This document shows positions 48,901 to 52,479 of a stretch of DNA of 64,000 bases, piece by piece. Where the stretch lies: the NCBI RefSeq assembly GCF_023053635.1, contig NC_086183.1, forward strand, positions 29,399,501-29,463,500. Direction: 5' to 3'. Numbering within the stretch: the stretch's first letter is position 1; every line of letters begins with the position of its first letter. The DNA is from Elgaria multicarinata webbii. Taxonomy: Eukaryota > Chordata > Lepidosauria > Squamata > Anguidae. The position numbers and the translations under genes are program-made. The notes under the pieces were generated by a model, which did no database searches, was not told the origin of the DNA, and saw only the letters and a program-made list of their open reading frames with translations.

Positions 48901-51363
48901 TGTTAGCTGTGAGAAATCTTAGGACCACGGTTTTAGATCCCGAGGAATGTACAATAGAAAAAGGAGGAGGGAAGTGACAGAATAGAATATGCAGCAGCAT
49001 CTGGAATGGAAAGCACTTAGCATCAGCACATTTTATTAACCAGGTGTCCAGAACCTTTCTAGCCCTGTGCATAATACTGGAGAGAATATCATTCACTCTT
49101 GGAAATTGAGTAATAGTCCAGTTTGGATGTATTGATAAGCCAGAATTCTTTAGAATCTTGCCCTCTCACTGGGTTCAATAGGAGGGATTTCGTAAAAGAA
49201 ACCAAACAAAAACAAAACCTATGTTCATAGGTTGTTTACATGACATCTGAACCTGGACGCTTTGGGTTGTCTGTGGGTTAAACAACTCAAAAGTATATAC
49301 ATACTATTTGTTCACGTTAACAACCTACAAACGGGTCGTTCACAGGCTGTTTCTGAAAACAACCCACAATCTGCTGTGAAGACGTGGAACAGCCCAAATG
49401 TCCGCAAGCCACTGAGCATATTAATAATAGTCTAACCATGACAACCAAAGAAATCCCCTAATAAGTTTGTCATGCTTACAGTTTCTAAAAACTATACCCA
49501 TGGGTTCAGGATGAGTGCACTTATACGAGCACAAAGTGGGGAGGCAACTTCAATACATGGAAGAAAAACAAATGAGGCAAATTTCAAACTGAGAGAGAAA
49601 AAACATATTCCTCCACAAAACAGAGAGAAAAGAAAAATCATAAGGAGACAGCCTTTTGCTTTCAAAATCTTCAGAGAGAACTTTCTCAGGATCTTTTATC
49701 TAGCGAAGCTTTCTCAAGTAAAGGAGGAATAATTTAGAAAATAATTTTCTCACGAAAACGAGACGTAATTTAGCGTTACTCTCAAAAGGGTAGGGTAGAA
49801 ACGCTTCAAAAATAAACATTCACACTCATCACCTTTTAGAGGCTTTTGCCTTACATGTACATATTAGCAATTACTTCATAGGCCATAAAGTGTTTTACAA
49901 ACAAGATCATATCCTCCTACATAACTTTAAAATTCTCCTATCATGGGAAAAGCATTTTGCAAGTTCCTACCCAGTTTCATTCTGTTTCGTAAGTTCAGGC
50001 CCAGGATTATCAAGGTTGGGGTGTTTTTTTAAACTGTTCCTGCCTTCAACAGTAGCCTGACACAGAATTTAAACAAGCTGAACAAAAGTAGGGCTGTTAA
50101 AGTGATGTAAGCAACCTTATTGCAAGAGCCTGGGCCTTGTGTACCTTCGGAAGCACATTGTGGAGAGGGCCTGTTCTATATTGCCAAGTACAGAAGTGAA
50201 ATGTGTGAGGTCACACTGAAGCAAGACCTTCTCCATTGCAGCATCCACATTATGGAACCCTTTGCCCAGGGAGATCTGCCAAGTCACCTCTTTGCTCCTT
50301 CTAGAACTTACTCTGACAGTTAAACACGTTCCTGTTTTCAAGACTCTTCCCTGCTTATTCATTAGTTTTCTTAGTTAACTCTAGTTACCCTGGCTGTTCT
50401 TTTTTTTTTACTGTGTGCGCTTATTTTAATAGGATTTTATTGCTCTTGTGTTTTTATCCCTTGATCACAAATTGCTTCCGAGTATTTTCAGTAGAAAAGT
50501 GACTTGGCAAAGTCAAATGCAAATAAATATTCCGTCCTCATACTACAAGGAAATCACCAAGCTTGTGAATAAAGTAACTGGCCAGGACGGATCTAGCCCA
50601 GCCCCGAGAAGCAAAGAAAGGTCTTTAGAGGAACTGAGGCTTGCTTACCATGCCGCCAAGGATCTTTGGGCTCCACAGCACCAGACACAATGTCTTCGTC
50701 AGAAGGGAACGTGACGTGCTTTGCCCCAGGCTTGAGTTTCCCATCTTCATCTGGCGGAGAACCTTGGCTTGTTTTGTCATCCTCTGGATTCTCTCCACTT
50801 GCTGCTTCCAAGCCCAAACAACAGTTCTGAGAAGGGGAGTCCGATTTTTCCTGCAAATGGTTGTTCTGCTGAGCAGATTTTTCAGAGTCCCTAAAGCATT
50901 CTCGGGCAGTCGCAACAGGCTCTGCTGCCAAAGAGGGGTTATTACAGGCCACCTCATTCGCCACGGACTCTTCCTGTAGCGGATGGCTCAACGTCTCTTT
51001 TCCCAGTGGTCGCAGCTGCTCCTCTGCCCCCTCACAACTCACGGTCTCTTTCAAATCCTCCTTCGAAGAGCATGCAGTATAATGGTCCACCATCTCTCTG
51101 CCAGGCTGACTCCCTAGAGTGGGAGGGCTGTGCTGAGAGTGAAGGCTCTCCGTATTTTGTAGGTGCTCCAAAAAGTCTGAAGTGTTCTGAGGTTTAGTAC
51201 CACATCGGCTGGGGTCCAACTGGGAGGAAGCCCAGGGATCAGAACCCCTCAACATGGTCTGTTCTTCCTTCTGCACAGCAGGAGATGGCAGTAGCAGGAG
51301 GAGACGGTCCCCCTCAGCGGCTTTCCCTTGCTGCTGCATGGGAGAAACCTGCACACACTCCAT
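57..51363 (-). CDS. PPP1R37: PPP1R37 gene, coding span (12 coding exons), protein phosphatase 1 regulatory subunit 37
   Basis: Leucine-rich-repeat protein that binds protein phosphatase 1 and, in mammals, inhibits it. Coding exons (high to low): 51363-50649, 24870-24773, 22597-22552, 19331-19231, 16857-16738, 13751-13601, 9587-9432, 7070-6958, 5376-5235, 5109-4943, 1486-535, 139-57. All junctions use AG/GT and stay in phase; the sum is 2844 bases, or 947 residues plus TGA. KHVTF at about residues 215-219 is the RVxF-type PP1 docking site. LRR segments occupy about residues 260-600, with repeated LxxLxLxxN patterns. The tail is acidic and ends in a short conserved charged helix-like segment ([14 protein letters not shown]). 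The LRR core agrees almost residue for residue with the human protein as I remember it (about 691 residues). The lizard protein is longer, mostly at the N terminus. The start at 51363 was chosen for its strong context (GGCCATGGAG) and the shared Met-Glu beginning. Expression presumably comes from the CpG island at about 52.7 kb. Confidence 0.95.
140..534 (-). other. PPP1R37 intron 11 with an old MITE relic
   Basis: Contains a fragment around 240-310 with the 'ctacaacccccatcatgctggg' type core shared with the palindromic hAT-like MITEs elsewhere in the window. No other feature seen. Confidence 0.5.
535..1486 (-). CDS. PPP1R37: PPP1R37 coding exon 11 (C-terminal tail)
   Basis: Starts [20 protein letters not shown], continues with [12 protein letters not shown], an acidic Ser/Asp/Glu block, then [11 protein letters not shown]-like and FVVTRVES segments found in the human protein. 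It ends at CAVEHG with donor CATG/GTAAGA at 534. Acceptor TTTTGCAG/GTCAAG. Length 952 bases, phase 0 to 1. The frame stays open past the donor to a stop at 425, but those 37 codons have no counterpart in human, whereas splicing to the exon at 139 restores the conserved C terminus. Confidence 0.93.
1638..1700. repeat. 23-bp direct repeat, two copies
   Basis: The 23-base string starting TCAGCTGATACAGG and ending TTGCTAAGC occurs at 1638-1660 and again at 1678-1700, offset by 40 bases. Confidence 0.9.
1802..2060. repeat. Imperfect ~129-bp tandem duplication
   Basis: CATGAGCGAGGCACGGC begins both 1802 and 1931. Both units continue through GCTCGCCTGCTG-like and CTAATCTCATGC-like stretches to CCAAGGCTGACAGGAACC. 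The copies differ by substitutions and small indels. Confidence 0.85.
2404..2955 (-). mobile_element. 5'-truncated L1 LINE fragment
   Basis: Minus-strand translation at 2955-2710 gives an L1 ORF2 C-terminal pattern ([15 protein letters not shown], then LTISCNWK). It is followed by an AT-rich 3' tail ending in an (AAAT)n-like run at about 2404-2420. The upstream part of the LINE is missing. Confidence 0.75.
2945..3038. repeat. Compound (CA)n/(GA)n microsatellite
   Basis: CA dinucleotides at about 2946-2960 run into about 75 bases of nearly pure GA, at the 5' boundary of the truncated L1. Confidence 0.95.
3240..3317. mobile_element. Fragment of a palindromic hAT-like MITE
   Basis: Carries GGAATGCTGGGAGTTGAAGT, the core of the family seen intact at 7339-7468, and ends in CCTGCCCACCCCTG. 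Confidence 0.55.
4381..4931. repeat. 50-bp minisatellite, 11 copies
   Basis: Eleven head-to-tail units, each beginning CCTGCAATGGAAGCACAGGA and ending AGCAGAGCCTCCCAAG, with a variable middle (GGACCATTCCCAG, GGACGATTCCCTAAG, GCCAATTCC types). The array stops 11 bases short of the exon 10 donor. The unit lacks stop codons in most frames, so long spurious ORFs appear on both strands. Confidence 0.97.
4943..5109 (-). CDS. PPP1R37: PPP1R37 coding exon 10 (last leucine-rich repeats)
   Basis: Encodes [20 protein letters not shown] through [14 protein letters not shown], the end of the LRR domain. Acceptor GTTCAG/GTGCC; donor AATCG/GTAAGT. Only 11 intronic bases separate this donor from a 50-bp minisatellite. 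Read past the donor, the frame stays open through the array down to 4613, so a retained intron would add about 110 residues made of repeat. Confidence 0.95.
5235..5376 (-). CDS. PPP1R37: PPP1R37 coding exon 9
   Basis: Encodes [20 protein letters not shown] through [16 protein letters not shown] units. Acceptor GTTACAG/CCGCAC; donor GTGAAG/GTAAGC. Length 142 bases, phase 0 to 1. Confidence 0.95.
5921..6062. mobile_element. Palindromic hAT-like MITE (diverged)
   Basis: The outer arms CTTTCCCAACCTGG and CCAGGTTGGGGAAG are inverted. Inside are ACTACAACCCC-like arms (GGCTACAACCCCACC / GGTGGGGGTTGTAGTCC). It lies in PPP1R37 intron 8. Confidence 0.75.
6139..6203. mobile_element. MITE relic
   Basis: Short palindrome with ACAATTCCCAACATTCCCC and GGGGAATGCTGGGAGCTGT arms around CATGGCTGGC, resembling the core of the hAT-like MITEs. 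Confidence 0.5.
6958..7070 (-). CDS. PPP1R37: PPP1R37 coding exon 8
   Basis: Encodes [20 protein letters not shown] through [15 protein letters not shown] units. Acceptor TTCGCAG/GATTGG; donor GTTG/GTGAGT. Length 113 bases, ending in phase 0. Confidence 0.95.
7339..7468. mobile_element. Near-perfect palindromic hAT-like MITE with 8-bp target-site duplication
   Basis: A 130-bp element whose two ~65-bp halves are almost exact reverse complements, with ends CAGCCTTCCTCAACCTGG and CCAGGTTGAGGAAGGCTG. It is flanked on both sides by GCTTAGAC (7331-7338 and 7469-7476), an 8-bp duplication as made by hAT transposases. It is noncoding and must have been moved in trans. Located in intron 7 of PPP1R37. 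Confidence 0.9.
7781..7935 (-). mobile_element. L2-like LINE 3' end
   Basis: Reverse orientation. It has a (TTTA)n tail, then the characteristic ACCGCCCCACAGCCGAAGC / CTCTGGGCGGTTTAC hairpin-like 3' UTR of the L2-type LINE that recurs through the window. Confidence 0.7.
8158..8348. mobile_element. Palindromic MITE, 'TTAGTGTG' family
   Basis: The ends CTGTTCATACAACACACAC and GTGTGTCACCTGAACAGGG are inverted copies. The interior carries inverted TAAGCCATGGTT / CCACCGCGGCTTAG arms. The same family recurs at 20463-20684. Confidence 0.75.
8455..9363 (-). mobile_element. CR1/L3-like LINE 3' fragment, split by a CR1 insertion
   Basis: The outer halves are 8455-8644 (GAACATCAGAAGAGCCCTGC...) and 9229-9363 (...CCATGAATTTGTCCAATCC, GTGAATTCCATCG). 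They are continuous with each other in other copies, such as 30235-30640. Reverse-complement copies at 39250-39425 show the coding strand ends in an [10 protein letters not shown]-type CR1-clade C terminus followed by this 3' UTR. Confidence 0.75.
8645..9228 (+). mobile_element. CR1 LINE 3' end, inserted in an older LINE fragment
   Basis: The translation of 8799-9146 ([20 protein letters not shown] ... [14 protein letters not shown]) is the CR1 ORF2 C terminus. It is followed by the CR1 3' UTR and the diagnostic ATTCTATGATTCTATGA tail. The element is 5'-truncated, as usual for CR1, and the ORF is still open. Confidence 0.9.
9432..9587 (-). CDS. PPP1R37: PPP1R37 coding exon 7
   Basis: Encodes [20 protein letters not shown] through [13 protein letters not shown] units. 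The acceptor TTTTTAG/CAACGG sits directly behind a pure polypyrimidine run (about ten T and eleven C on the minus strand at 9590-9611). Donor CTCAG/GTGAGG. Length 156 bases. Confidence 0.95.
10168..10270 (+). mobile_element. L2-like LINE 3' end ('GCGGCAGGG' subfamily)
   Basis: TGTAAGCCTATGCGGCAGGG, then TACAGCACCATGTACACGG and an AATA-repeat tail. Same 3' end as at 14640-14770, 45740-45870 and 60340-60445. Confidence 0.75.
10524..10800. mobile_element. Possible fold-back MITE
   Basis: GGGCTGTTCACACAACATGC near the left end and GATTCAGACATCATGCTAAC near the right end look like diverged relatives of the 'TTAGTGTG' MITE termini. Internal arms such as GAACCGTGGGGTGGCATG / CCCACGTTTC are partly inverted. 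Confidence 0.5.
11912..12354 (+). mobile_element. 5'-truncated L1 LINE with 14-bp target-site duplication
   Basis: Encodes the L1 ORF2 C terminus ([35 protein letters not shown]), then a 3' UTR, AATAAAATTAAA and an A-rich tail. GAAACTCTTGTTCC occurs at 11898-11911 and exactly again at 12355-12368, a typical L1 target-site duplication. The perfect duplication implies a fairly recent insertion into intron 6. Confidence 0.92.
12425..12640 (-). mobile_element. CR1/L3-like LINE 3' fragment
   Basis: GGACCAAGGGGCCATCTAGT, CCAGCACTCTTGTTCACGC, AACCGGTATACAGAGGC and so on match the reverse-oriented 3' UTR family described at 8455-9363. Confidence 0.7.
12647..12883 (+). mobile_element. tRNA-derived squamate SINE
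   Basis: The head AGAGCCAGTGTGGCGTAGTG ... GGAGATCCGGGTTCTAG has A- and B-box-like promoter motifs. The body contains GGGTGACTTTGGGCCAGTCA and CCTCACAGGTGG, and the tail is GGCGGGATATAAATGC. I cannot say which named squamate SINE family this is. Confidence 0.75.
12884..13216 (+). mobile_element. L2-like LINE 3' part
   Basis: Matches 42640-42950 closely: a C-terminal [12 protein letters not shown]-type stretch (CTCGGTGGCTGCTCCGGTGC), FRKQAKTF-like coding, then GTAAGGCCGCCTTGAGGCCC and GGCAGGATACAAATAAA. Confidence 0.8.
13217..13321. repeat. (AAT)n-(AAG)n microsatellite
   Basis: About 30 bases of TAA repeats switch abruptly to about 70 bases of AAG repeats, growing from the tail of the preceding LINE. 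It makes artificial poly-Ser/poly-Lys ORFs. Confidence 0.97.
13601..13751 (-). CDS. PPP1R37: PPP1R37 coding exon 6
   Basis: Encodes [20 protein letters not shown] through [16 protein letters not shown] units nearly identical to human. Acceptor TCCCACAG/ACAAAC; donor CTGG/GTGAAT. Length 151 bases, phase 0 to 1. Confidence 0.95.
14300..14822 (+). mobile_element. CR1 3' end interrupted by an L2-like LINE
   Basis: CR1 3' UTR (GAGCAGGGGGTTGGACTCGA, ending GTTAGGC at about 14336) resumes at about 14770 with AGGCCCCTTCCAACTCTATG and a variant TCTATGAAAT tail. Between them (14337-14769) lies an L2-like 3' part with a C-terminal frame [20 protein letters not shown] ... [10 protein letters not shown], then the GCGGCAGGG 3' UTR. 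Confidence 0.85.
14892..14924. repeat. (GT)n microsatellite
   Basis: About 16 pure GT repeats. Confidence 0.95.
14925..15045 (+). mobile_element. CR1/L3-like LINE 3' fragment
   Basis: TTGTGGGTTCCTGGCGGACA ... TGCTGGACTAGACGCGCCCT ... CTGATCCAGCCCGGACGCTC is the forward orientation of the family at 8455-9363. Confidence 0.7.
15756..16281. mobile_element. Large palindromic MITE (~0.5 kb)
   Basis: The end GCTCCGTTCGGACGACATGT is the inverse of AACGTGTTGTCTGAACTGAGC. Inside, AACTCCACAGTGGAG, AACTCCACGCAACGGTGGAG and AACTCCACGGTAGCC form repeated short inverted motifs, so the element could fold into several stem-loops. No coding capacity seen. Intron 5 of PPP1R37. Confidence 0.7.
16284..16557 (-). 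mobile_element. L2-like LINE 3' part ('GATCGAGGCGGG' subfamily)
   Basis: ACCCGCCTCTCCCTCTGGAT / CGAGGCGGGGAACAAC, then GAATCTCCTCCGGCAGGCCA. Shares these with 41616-41880. It abuts the preceding MITE and ends at a CA microsatellite (16558-16586). Confidence 0.75.
16738..16857 (-). CDS. PPP1R37: PPP1R37 coding exon 5
   Basis: Encodes 40 residues, from [18 protein letters not shown] to [11 protein letters not shown], in the LRR domain. Acceptor TTTGCCAG/GGTGCC. The donor is AGGAAG/GTTCGT, a weaker match to the usual GTRAGT. Exon length is exactly 120 bases, so skipping it would keep the frame. Confidence 0.94.
17195..17358 (+). mobile_element. L2-like LINE 3' end
   Basis: TTTTGTAAACCGCCCAGAGA / GCTTCAGCTATGGGGTGG, then ATATAAATGTAATAAATAAA. 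Confidence 0.7.
18935..19075 (+). mobile_element. tRNA-headed SINE fragment
   Basis: GGCTACAGCCCAGTGACAGG / GCACGTGCTTTGCATGTAGA resembles the tRNA-like head of the SINE at 24361-24560. Confidence 0.6.
19231..19331 (-). CDS. PPP1R37: PPP1R37 coding exon 4
   Basis: Encodes [20 protein letters not shown] followed by [14 protein letters not shown], part of the LRR domain. Acceptor TTTCTAG/GTGAG; donor GAAGAT/GTATGT. Length 101 bases, ending in phase 0. The next exon begins with GASALFDM as in human. Confidence 0.94.
19530..20168. mobile_element. Two L2-like LINE copies arranged as a large inverted repeat
   Basis: 19530-19668 is a minus-oriented 3' end (CTATACCGCCCAATAGCCGG ... AACATTCAAAGTATAAAAC). 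19669-20168 is a plus-oriented copy with a C-terminal frame ([20 protein letters not shown] ... [18 protein letters not shown]) and the same 3' UTR. The shared ~135 bp are inverted copies about 400 bp apart. Confidence 0.85.
20463..20684. mobile_element. Palindromic MITE, 'TTAGTGTG' family
   Basis: CCTGTTTAGACGACACATG at the left is inverted relative to GTGTGTTGTCTGAACAGG at the right. Internal CCACGGTGGTTAAGC and TAACCGTGGTGGTTA arms are present. Same family as 8158-8348. Confidence 0.75.
20712..20852. mobile_element. Palindromic hAT-like MITE
   Basis: CCTTCCCCAATCTGATGCTC and its inverse GCATCAGATTGGGGAAA flank the GGTGGGAGTTGTAGCCC core. Intron 3 of PPP1R37, counting from the coding start. 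Confidence 0.75.
22552..22597 (-). CDS. PPP1R37: PPP1R37 coding exon 3 (46-base microexon-like)
   Basis: Encodes [15 protein letters not shown], matching human EFTDLGHRLDCLDLK, plus the first base of the next Gly codon. Acceptor GTTGCAG/GAATTT; donor AAAG/GTACGT. It was too short to stand out as an ORF and was found by reading the minus strand between its neighbours. It starts the first leucine-rich repeat. Confidence 0.93.
23350..24152 (+). mobile_element. L2-like LINE, ~0.8-kb 3' part with reverse-transcriptase C terminus
   Basis: Frame at 23370-23600 reads [15 protein letters not shown] after TSKLDYCNA, the end of the RT thumb region of L2-type LINEs. Downstream come degraded QYLTECLS- and PRLWND-like stretches, and finally ACCCCCCAGAGAGCCCTGGC and an (AAAT)n tail. 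Several frame breaks. Confidence 0.8.
24361..24560 (+). mobile_element. tRNA-headed SINE
   Basis: GGCTACAGCTCAGTGGGAGA and GAAGGTCCCTGGCTCAGTC give the tRNA-like head. It is followed by GGGATCTCCAGAGAGAGCTG and the tail GTCTGACTCAGTATAAGGTA. It ends about 210 bases from PPP1R37 exon 2. Confidence 0.75.
24773..24870 (-). CDS. PPP1R37: PPP1R37 coding exon 2
   Basis: Encodes [20 protein letters not shown] and the following [13 protein letters not shown], close to the human segment after DPWRH. Acceptor TTTTCAG/CTCAG; donor CAG/GTACGT. Length 98 bases, phase 1 to 0. It follows the very long intron 1. Confidence 0.95.
25640..25840 (+). mobile_element. CR1/L3-like LINE 3' fragment
   Basis: GGAGGATAAGGCTACCTATG / GCTACTAGTCCTGATGGC ... 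GCTGGACCAGACAGGCC ... GCTGATCCAGCACAG, forward orientation. Confidence 0.7.
26440..26530 (-). mobile_element. Short LINE 3' end relic
   Basis: TATTTTATTTATATGTTAAA and TATATCCTGCCTTTCCACC followed by GGCGGTCAAGGTGGC, the pattern of a reverse-oriented LINE 3' end of another subfamily. Confidence 0.45.
28664..28862 (-). mobile_element. L2-like LINE 3' end with an internal CA microsatellite
   Basis: (TTTA)n tail, ATATACCGCCCCACAGCCGA, then AGTAAACATTAAAAGTATAC as in 7781-7935. It is interrupted by about 20 CA repeats (28791-28830). Confidence 0.75.
28930..29420 (-). mobile_element. Possible non-LTR retrotransposon fragment
   Basis: Minus-strand reading at 29145-28930 ([20 protein letters not shown], then [13 protein letters not shown]) resembles the segment before the RT domain of LINE ORF2 proteins (an 'EKAEVLNEFFAS'-like pattern). 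Frames are broken further upstream. Family not determined. Confidence 0.4.
29428..29479. repeat. (ATT)n-(GTT)n microsatellite
   Basis: About nine ATT repeats followed by GTT repeats. Confidence 0.95.
30235..30645 (-). mobile_element. CR1/L3-like LINE 3' fragment, most complete copy
   Basis: Runs from AAGAACATAAGAAGAGCCAT through CATCTAGTCCAGTACTC, TTTAAAGCCATCCAAATTGG and AAGAAGGACTTCCTTTTATC to CCAGTATTATGAGAGAGG, uninterrupted. It serves as the reference for the split copy at 8455-9363. Confidence 0.8.
32838..32876. repeat. (GT)n microsatellite
   Basis: GT repeats grading into GCGCGTGTTGG. Confidence 0.9.
33205..33605 (-). mobile_element. CR1/L3-like fragment joined to an L2-like LINE 3' part
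   Basis: 33205-33298 is the GAAGAGCCCTGCTGGATCAG family. From 33299 a (TTTA)n tail starts a minus-oriented L2-like 3' part (CCCAATAACCGGAGCTCTCT ... GGAGAATAAAAAGGTCTTC), suggesting insertion of one into the other. Confidence 0.75.
34723..34790. mobile_element. hAT-like MITE end fragment
   Basis: GCAGGGGTGAGGAACTTGTG / GCCCTCCAGATGTTGATG, the terminus of the common reptile palindromic element, with an internal CCCACATCAAC inversion. Confidence 0.5.
35799..36246 (-). mobile_element. L2-like LINE 3' part (third subfamily)
   Basis: (TTTA)n tail, ATATACCGCTCCCCAATGAA / TTTTGGAGCGGTGTAC. Further in, the minus strand reads [15 protein letters not shown]-like (from GGAGTTCCACAGGAGGGGCG), as in other L2 C termini. 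Confidence 0.75.
36400..36700 (+). mobile_element. tRNA-headed SINE followed by CR1/L3-like fragment
   Basis: GGCAGAGCACCTGATTTGCA / GGTTCGATCTCCATC gives the SINE head. From about 36535, GCCTGTTGGATCAAATC ... CCAGCACTCTG resembles the GAAGAGCCCTGC family. Confidence 0.55.
39105..39190 (-). mobile_element. L2-like LINE 3' end, very short
   Basis: (TTTA)n, CTATACCGCCCAATAGCCGG / AGCTCTCTGGGCGGTTCAC. Confidence 0.75.
39246..39430 (+). mobile_element. CR1/L3-like LINE, coding end and 3' end
   Basis: GGCTTTAAAAGAAGATTAGA encodes [12 protein letters not shown]. The copy ends ...GGTTGGATCCAGTAGGGTGG / TTCTTATGTTCC. This links the 'GAACATAAGAAGAGCC' repeats to a CR1-clade LINE. Confidence 0.65.
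41048..41207. repeat. Long inverted repeat (hairpin)
   Basis: GTCTCTGATTGCCTCTACTT ... GGAGAAAGGCTGAACAGTTG ... GAGAGTTTGGG is followed after about 30 bases by CCCAAACTCTCTCAGGCTCA ... GCAGAGGCAATCAGAGAC. The arms are about 65 bases with few mismatches. Confidence 0.9.
41397..41487. mobile_element. hAT-like palindromic MITE nested in a larger MITE
   Basis: CAGCCTTCCTCAACCTGGGG ... CCCCAGGTTGAGGAAGGCTG with a shortened centre. No clear 8-bp duplication beside it, unlike the copies at 7339 and 59497. Confidence 0.8.
41616..41880 (-). mobile_element. L2-like LINE 3' part ('GATCGAGGCGGG' subfamily)
   Basis: AATA-rich tail, ACCCGCCTCTCCCCTTGGAT / CGAGGCGGGGAACAAC, TCTCCTCTGGCAGGCCATTC. Inserted in the right arm of the 41236-41925 MITE. 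Confidence 0.8.
42145..42950 (+). mobile_element. L2-like LINE with open RT C-terminal frame
   Basis: The 179-codon open frame at 42312-42851 ([78 protein letters not shown]) is the C-terminal end of an L2-clade ORF2. It is followed by the GGCCGCCTTGAGGCCCAGC 3' UTR. It is the longest intact LINE frame in the window and lacks the catalytic RT part. Confidence 0.85.
42951..43021. repeat. (AAT)n-(AGT)n microsatellite
   Basis: About 14 TAA repeats then eight TAG repeats at the tail of the LINE. Confidence 0.96.
43735..44345 (-). mobile_element. L2-like LINE 3' part, split by SPIN
   Basis: 43735-43836 (TATACTGCCCATTAGCTGAG / GCTCTCTGGGCAGTG) and 44148-44345 (AACATTAAAAGTTAAAAAGG, GGTTTTCCAGAGGGCGGGTA) are the two halves of a reverse-oriented L2-like 3' end. 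The SPIN element and its duplication separate them. Confidence 0.8.
43837..44139. mobile_element. SPIN (Space Invaders) nonautonomous hAT transposon, 303 bp
   Basis: Begins CAGCGGTTCTCAACCTGTGG and ends AGGAAGGTTGAGAACCACTG, the SPIN termini. The interior has GGGTCGAACGACCCTTTCAC, GCCTAAGACCATCCGAAAAC and CACCACAACATGAGGAACTG, as in the SPIN_NA family. Exact 8-bp target-site duplication ATTTAAAA at 43829-43836 and 44140-44147. No coding capacity. Confidence 0.93.
44860..44962 (+). mobile_element. CR1 3' end, ~100 bp
   Basis: CTGTCAGGGATGCTTTAGGG, GGTTGGACTTGATGGCCTTA and the ATTCTATGATTCTATG tail. Closely similar to the end of the copy at 8645-9228. Confidence 0.88.
45667..46165. mobile_element. 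Two L2-like LINE 3' ends facing tail to tail
   Basis: 45667-45872 is plus-oriented (TGTAAGCCTATGCGGCAGGG ... TTGATGGTGCTATATAAATA). 45911-46165 is minus-oriented (ATATAGCACCATCAATGTAC ... GCCGCATAGGCTTACAATC). AAT/ATT microsatellites and about 40 bases separate them, making an inverted repeat with ~200-bp arms. Confidence 0.88.
46250..46372 (+). mobile_element. L2-like LINE 3' end, old
   Basis: TTATAAACTGCCCAGAGAGC / TTTGGTTACGGAGTGG, then TATAGAAATGAAATACG, a diverged copy. Confidence 0.6.
47955..48100. mobile_element. Possible fold-back MITE
   Basis: GGTTCAGATGTATACCAAAC near the left end versus GCTATAACATCTGAACTAGC near the right end. The interior has CAAACCATGGTTTG. Confidence 0.4.
50649..51363 (-). 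CDS. PPP1R37: PPP1R37 coding exon 1 (N-terminal region and PP1-docking motif)
   Basis: Encodes residues 1-238. The first ~210 residues are low-complexity and rich in Ser, Glu, Gln and Pro, with no domain I recognise. The last 24 are the conserved block starting [12 protein letters not shown] and ending DPWRH, which carries the PP1-binding motif. The donor is CATG/GTAAGC at 50648, leaving phase 1. The frame stays open upstream to another ATG at 51420, but that ATG has a poorer context. A possible acceptor (CTCCAG) lies at 51428-51433, so a noncoding exon probably precedes this one. The human equivalent of this exon encodes only about 68 residues, so the long variable part is an expansion here or a loss in mammals. 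Confidence 0.92.
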
Positions 51364-52479
51364 GGCCAGGCAAGTGAGGTCGGTGTCTGTTAGGGGGGGA
51401 GCTCCTTCTTCCCTTCTCATGGACCCTCTGGAGTCATTATTTAGGGGTGGAAATCACCCCTCCCTCCAATCCTTTTCTAGCTACCCTCACCTGGGGAAAA
51501 AAAGGCTCCCAAGGTTTCCAGGCCCTTCGCTCCTTGCAATGGTGCAATGAGACCAGGCTCTTGGTGGGCCAAGGAAGGTTCCTATATGAACCATGAATGA
51601 AGAATAGGATTGGCTGGGGGTTAGGGAAGGTCTCCTGCTTCTGAGGATAGGAGAATGACTCCGCTTGGGGTTGGAAGAAAGAGGCTCCTATGTGGGCAAA
51701 ACAGATTAACAACACTGCTTGAATTGGGGCTAGGTTCAATTCCTGGGAAGAAAAGGACACAGAAAATCCTTCCTAGTCTGAAAAACAGGGAACAGTTTCT
51801 TGCAGTGTAGTTTTTCTGAGTGAGGGCAGATAATGGAGACTTAGTGTATGCGTAAGATGGGGACTGATTAGAACTAACAACCTTCAGGATAAATGGGGTT
51901 CACTACTAGGCTGATAGAGAATAAAACTGGGGTGATTTCTGCTCCAGAGGCCAAGTAAAAGAAACGGATACTCCCCTTCTGAAAGCAGAGGCTATCGAAA
52001 CAGGAAAGGCTTCATGTTTGATTTTGCAGGTGTGCGTGCACGGGTTGAAATACCTGCAGAATAAACAGGAATTGATTGCTGGCAGAAGAGGAACGAAAGC
52101 CAACTAGTGTCCAATCTTGTGCCAGAAATAAAACTAAATCCACCCCTCCTTTACAGAAACGTGCGTCTGGGGTGTTGGCTGAGAAGTGGGTTGGAATTAA
52201 TACCTGCAAAATAAGTGAGCCTCATCACTCCCAGGCAGGAAAGAAAATCGGATTGATAGCCACAGCTGGAAGGGTGGTGGTGGTCCGGGAGGGAAATACT
52301 CTTCTTTGGGGGAGGGAAATACTCTTCTTTTGGGGGAGGGAATAGGAAGAAGGTGCCTATTAAGATAAAAACAACTCCAGGCTATTTGGGGGGGCGGGGA
52401 GAGAGAGAGAGATAAACAGAGGGACCCCTTTTGTGGGGTACTGAAGGGAAAACTGCCCTTCGCTGGGCTGTGGAAACCT

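Larger units (their letters stand above)
24871..50648 (-). other. PPP1R37 intron 1 (25.8 kb)
   Basis: Contains the SPIN copy, several L2-, CR1- and SINE-derived repeats and microsatellites listed separately. Stretches 26540-28650, 31070-32520, 36810-39100 and 46400-50600 show no gene and no repeat I recognise. The last is AT-rich and unusually repeat-poor. Confidence 0.75.
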
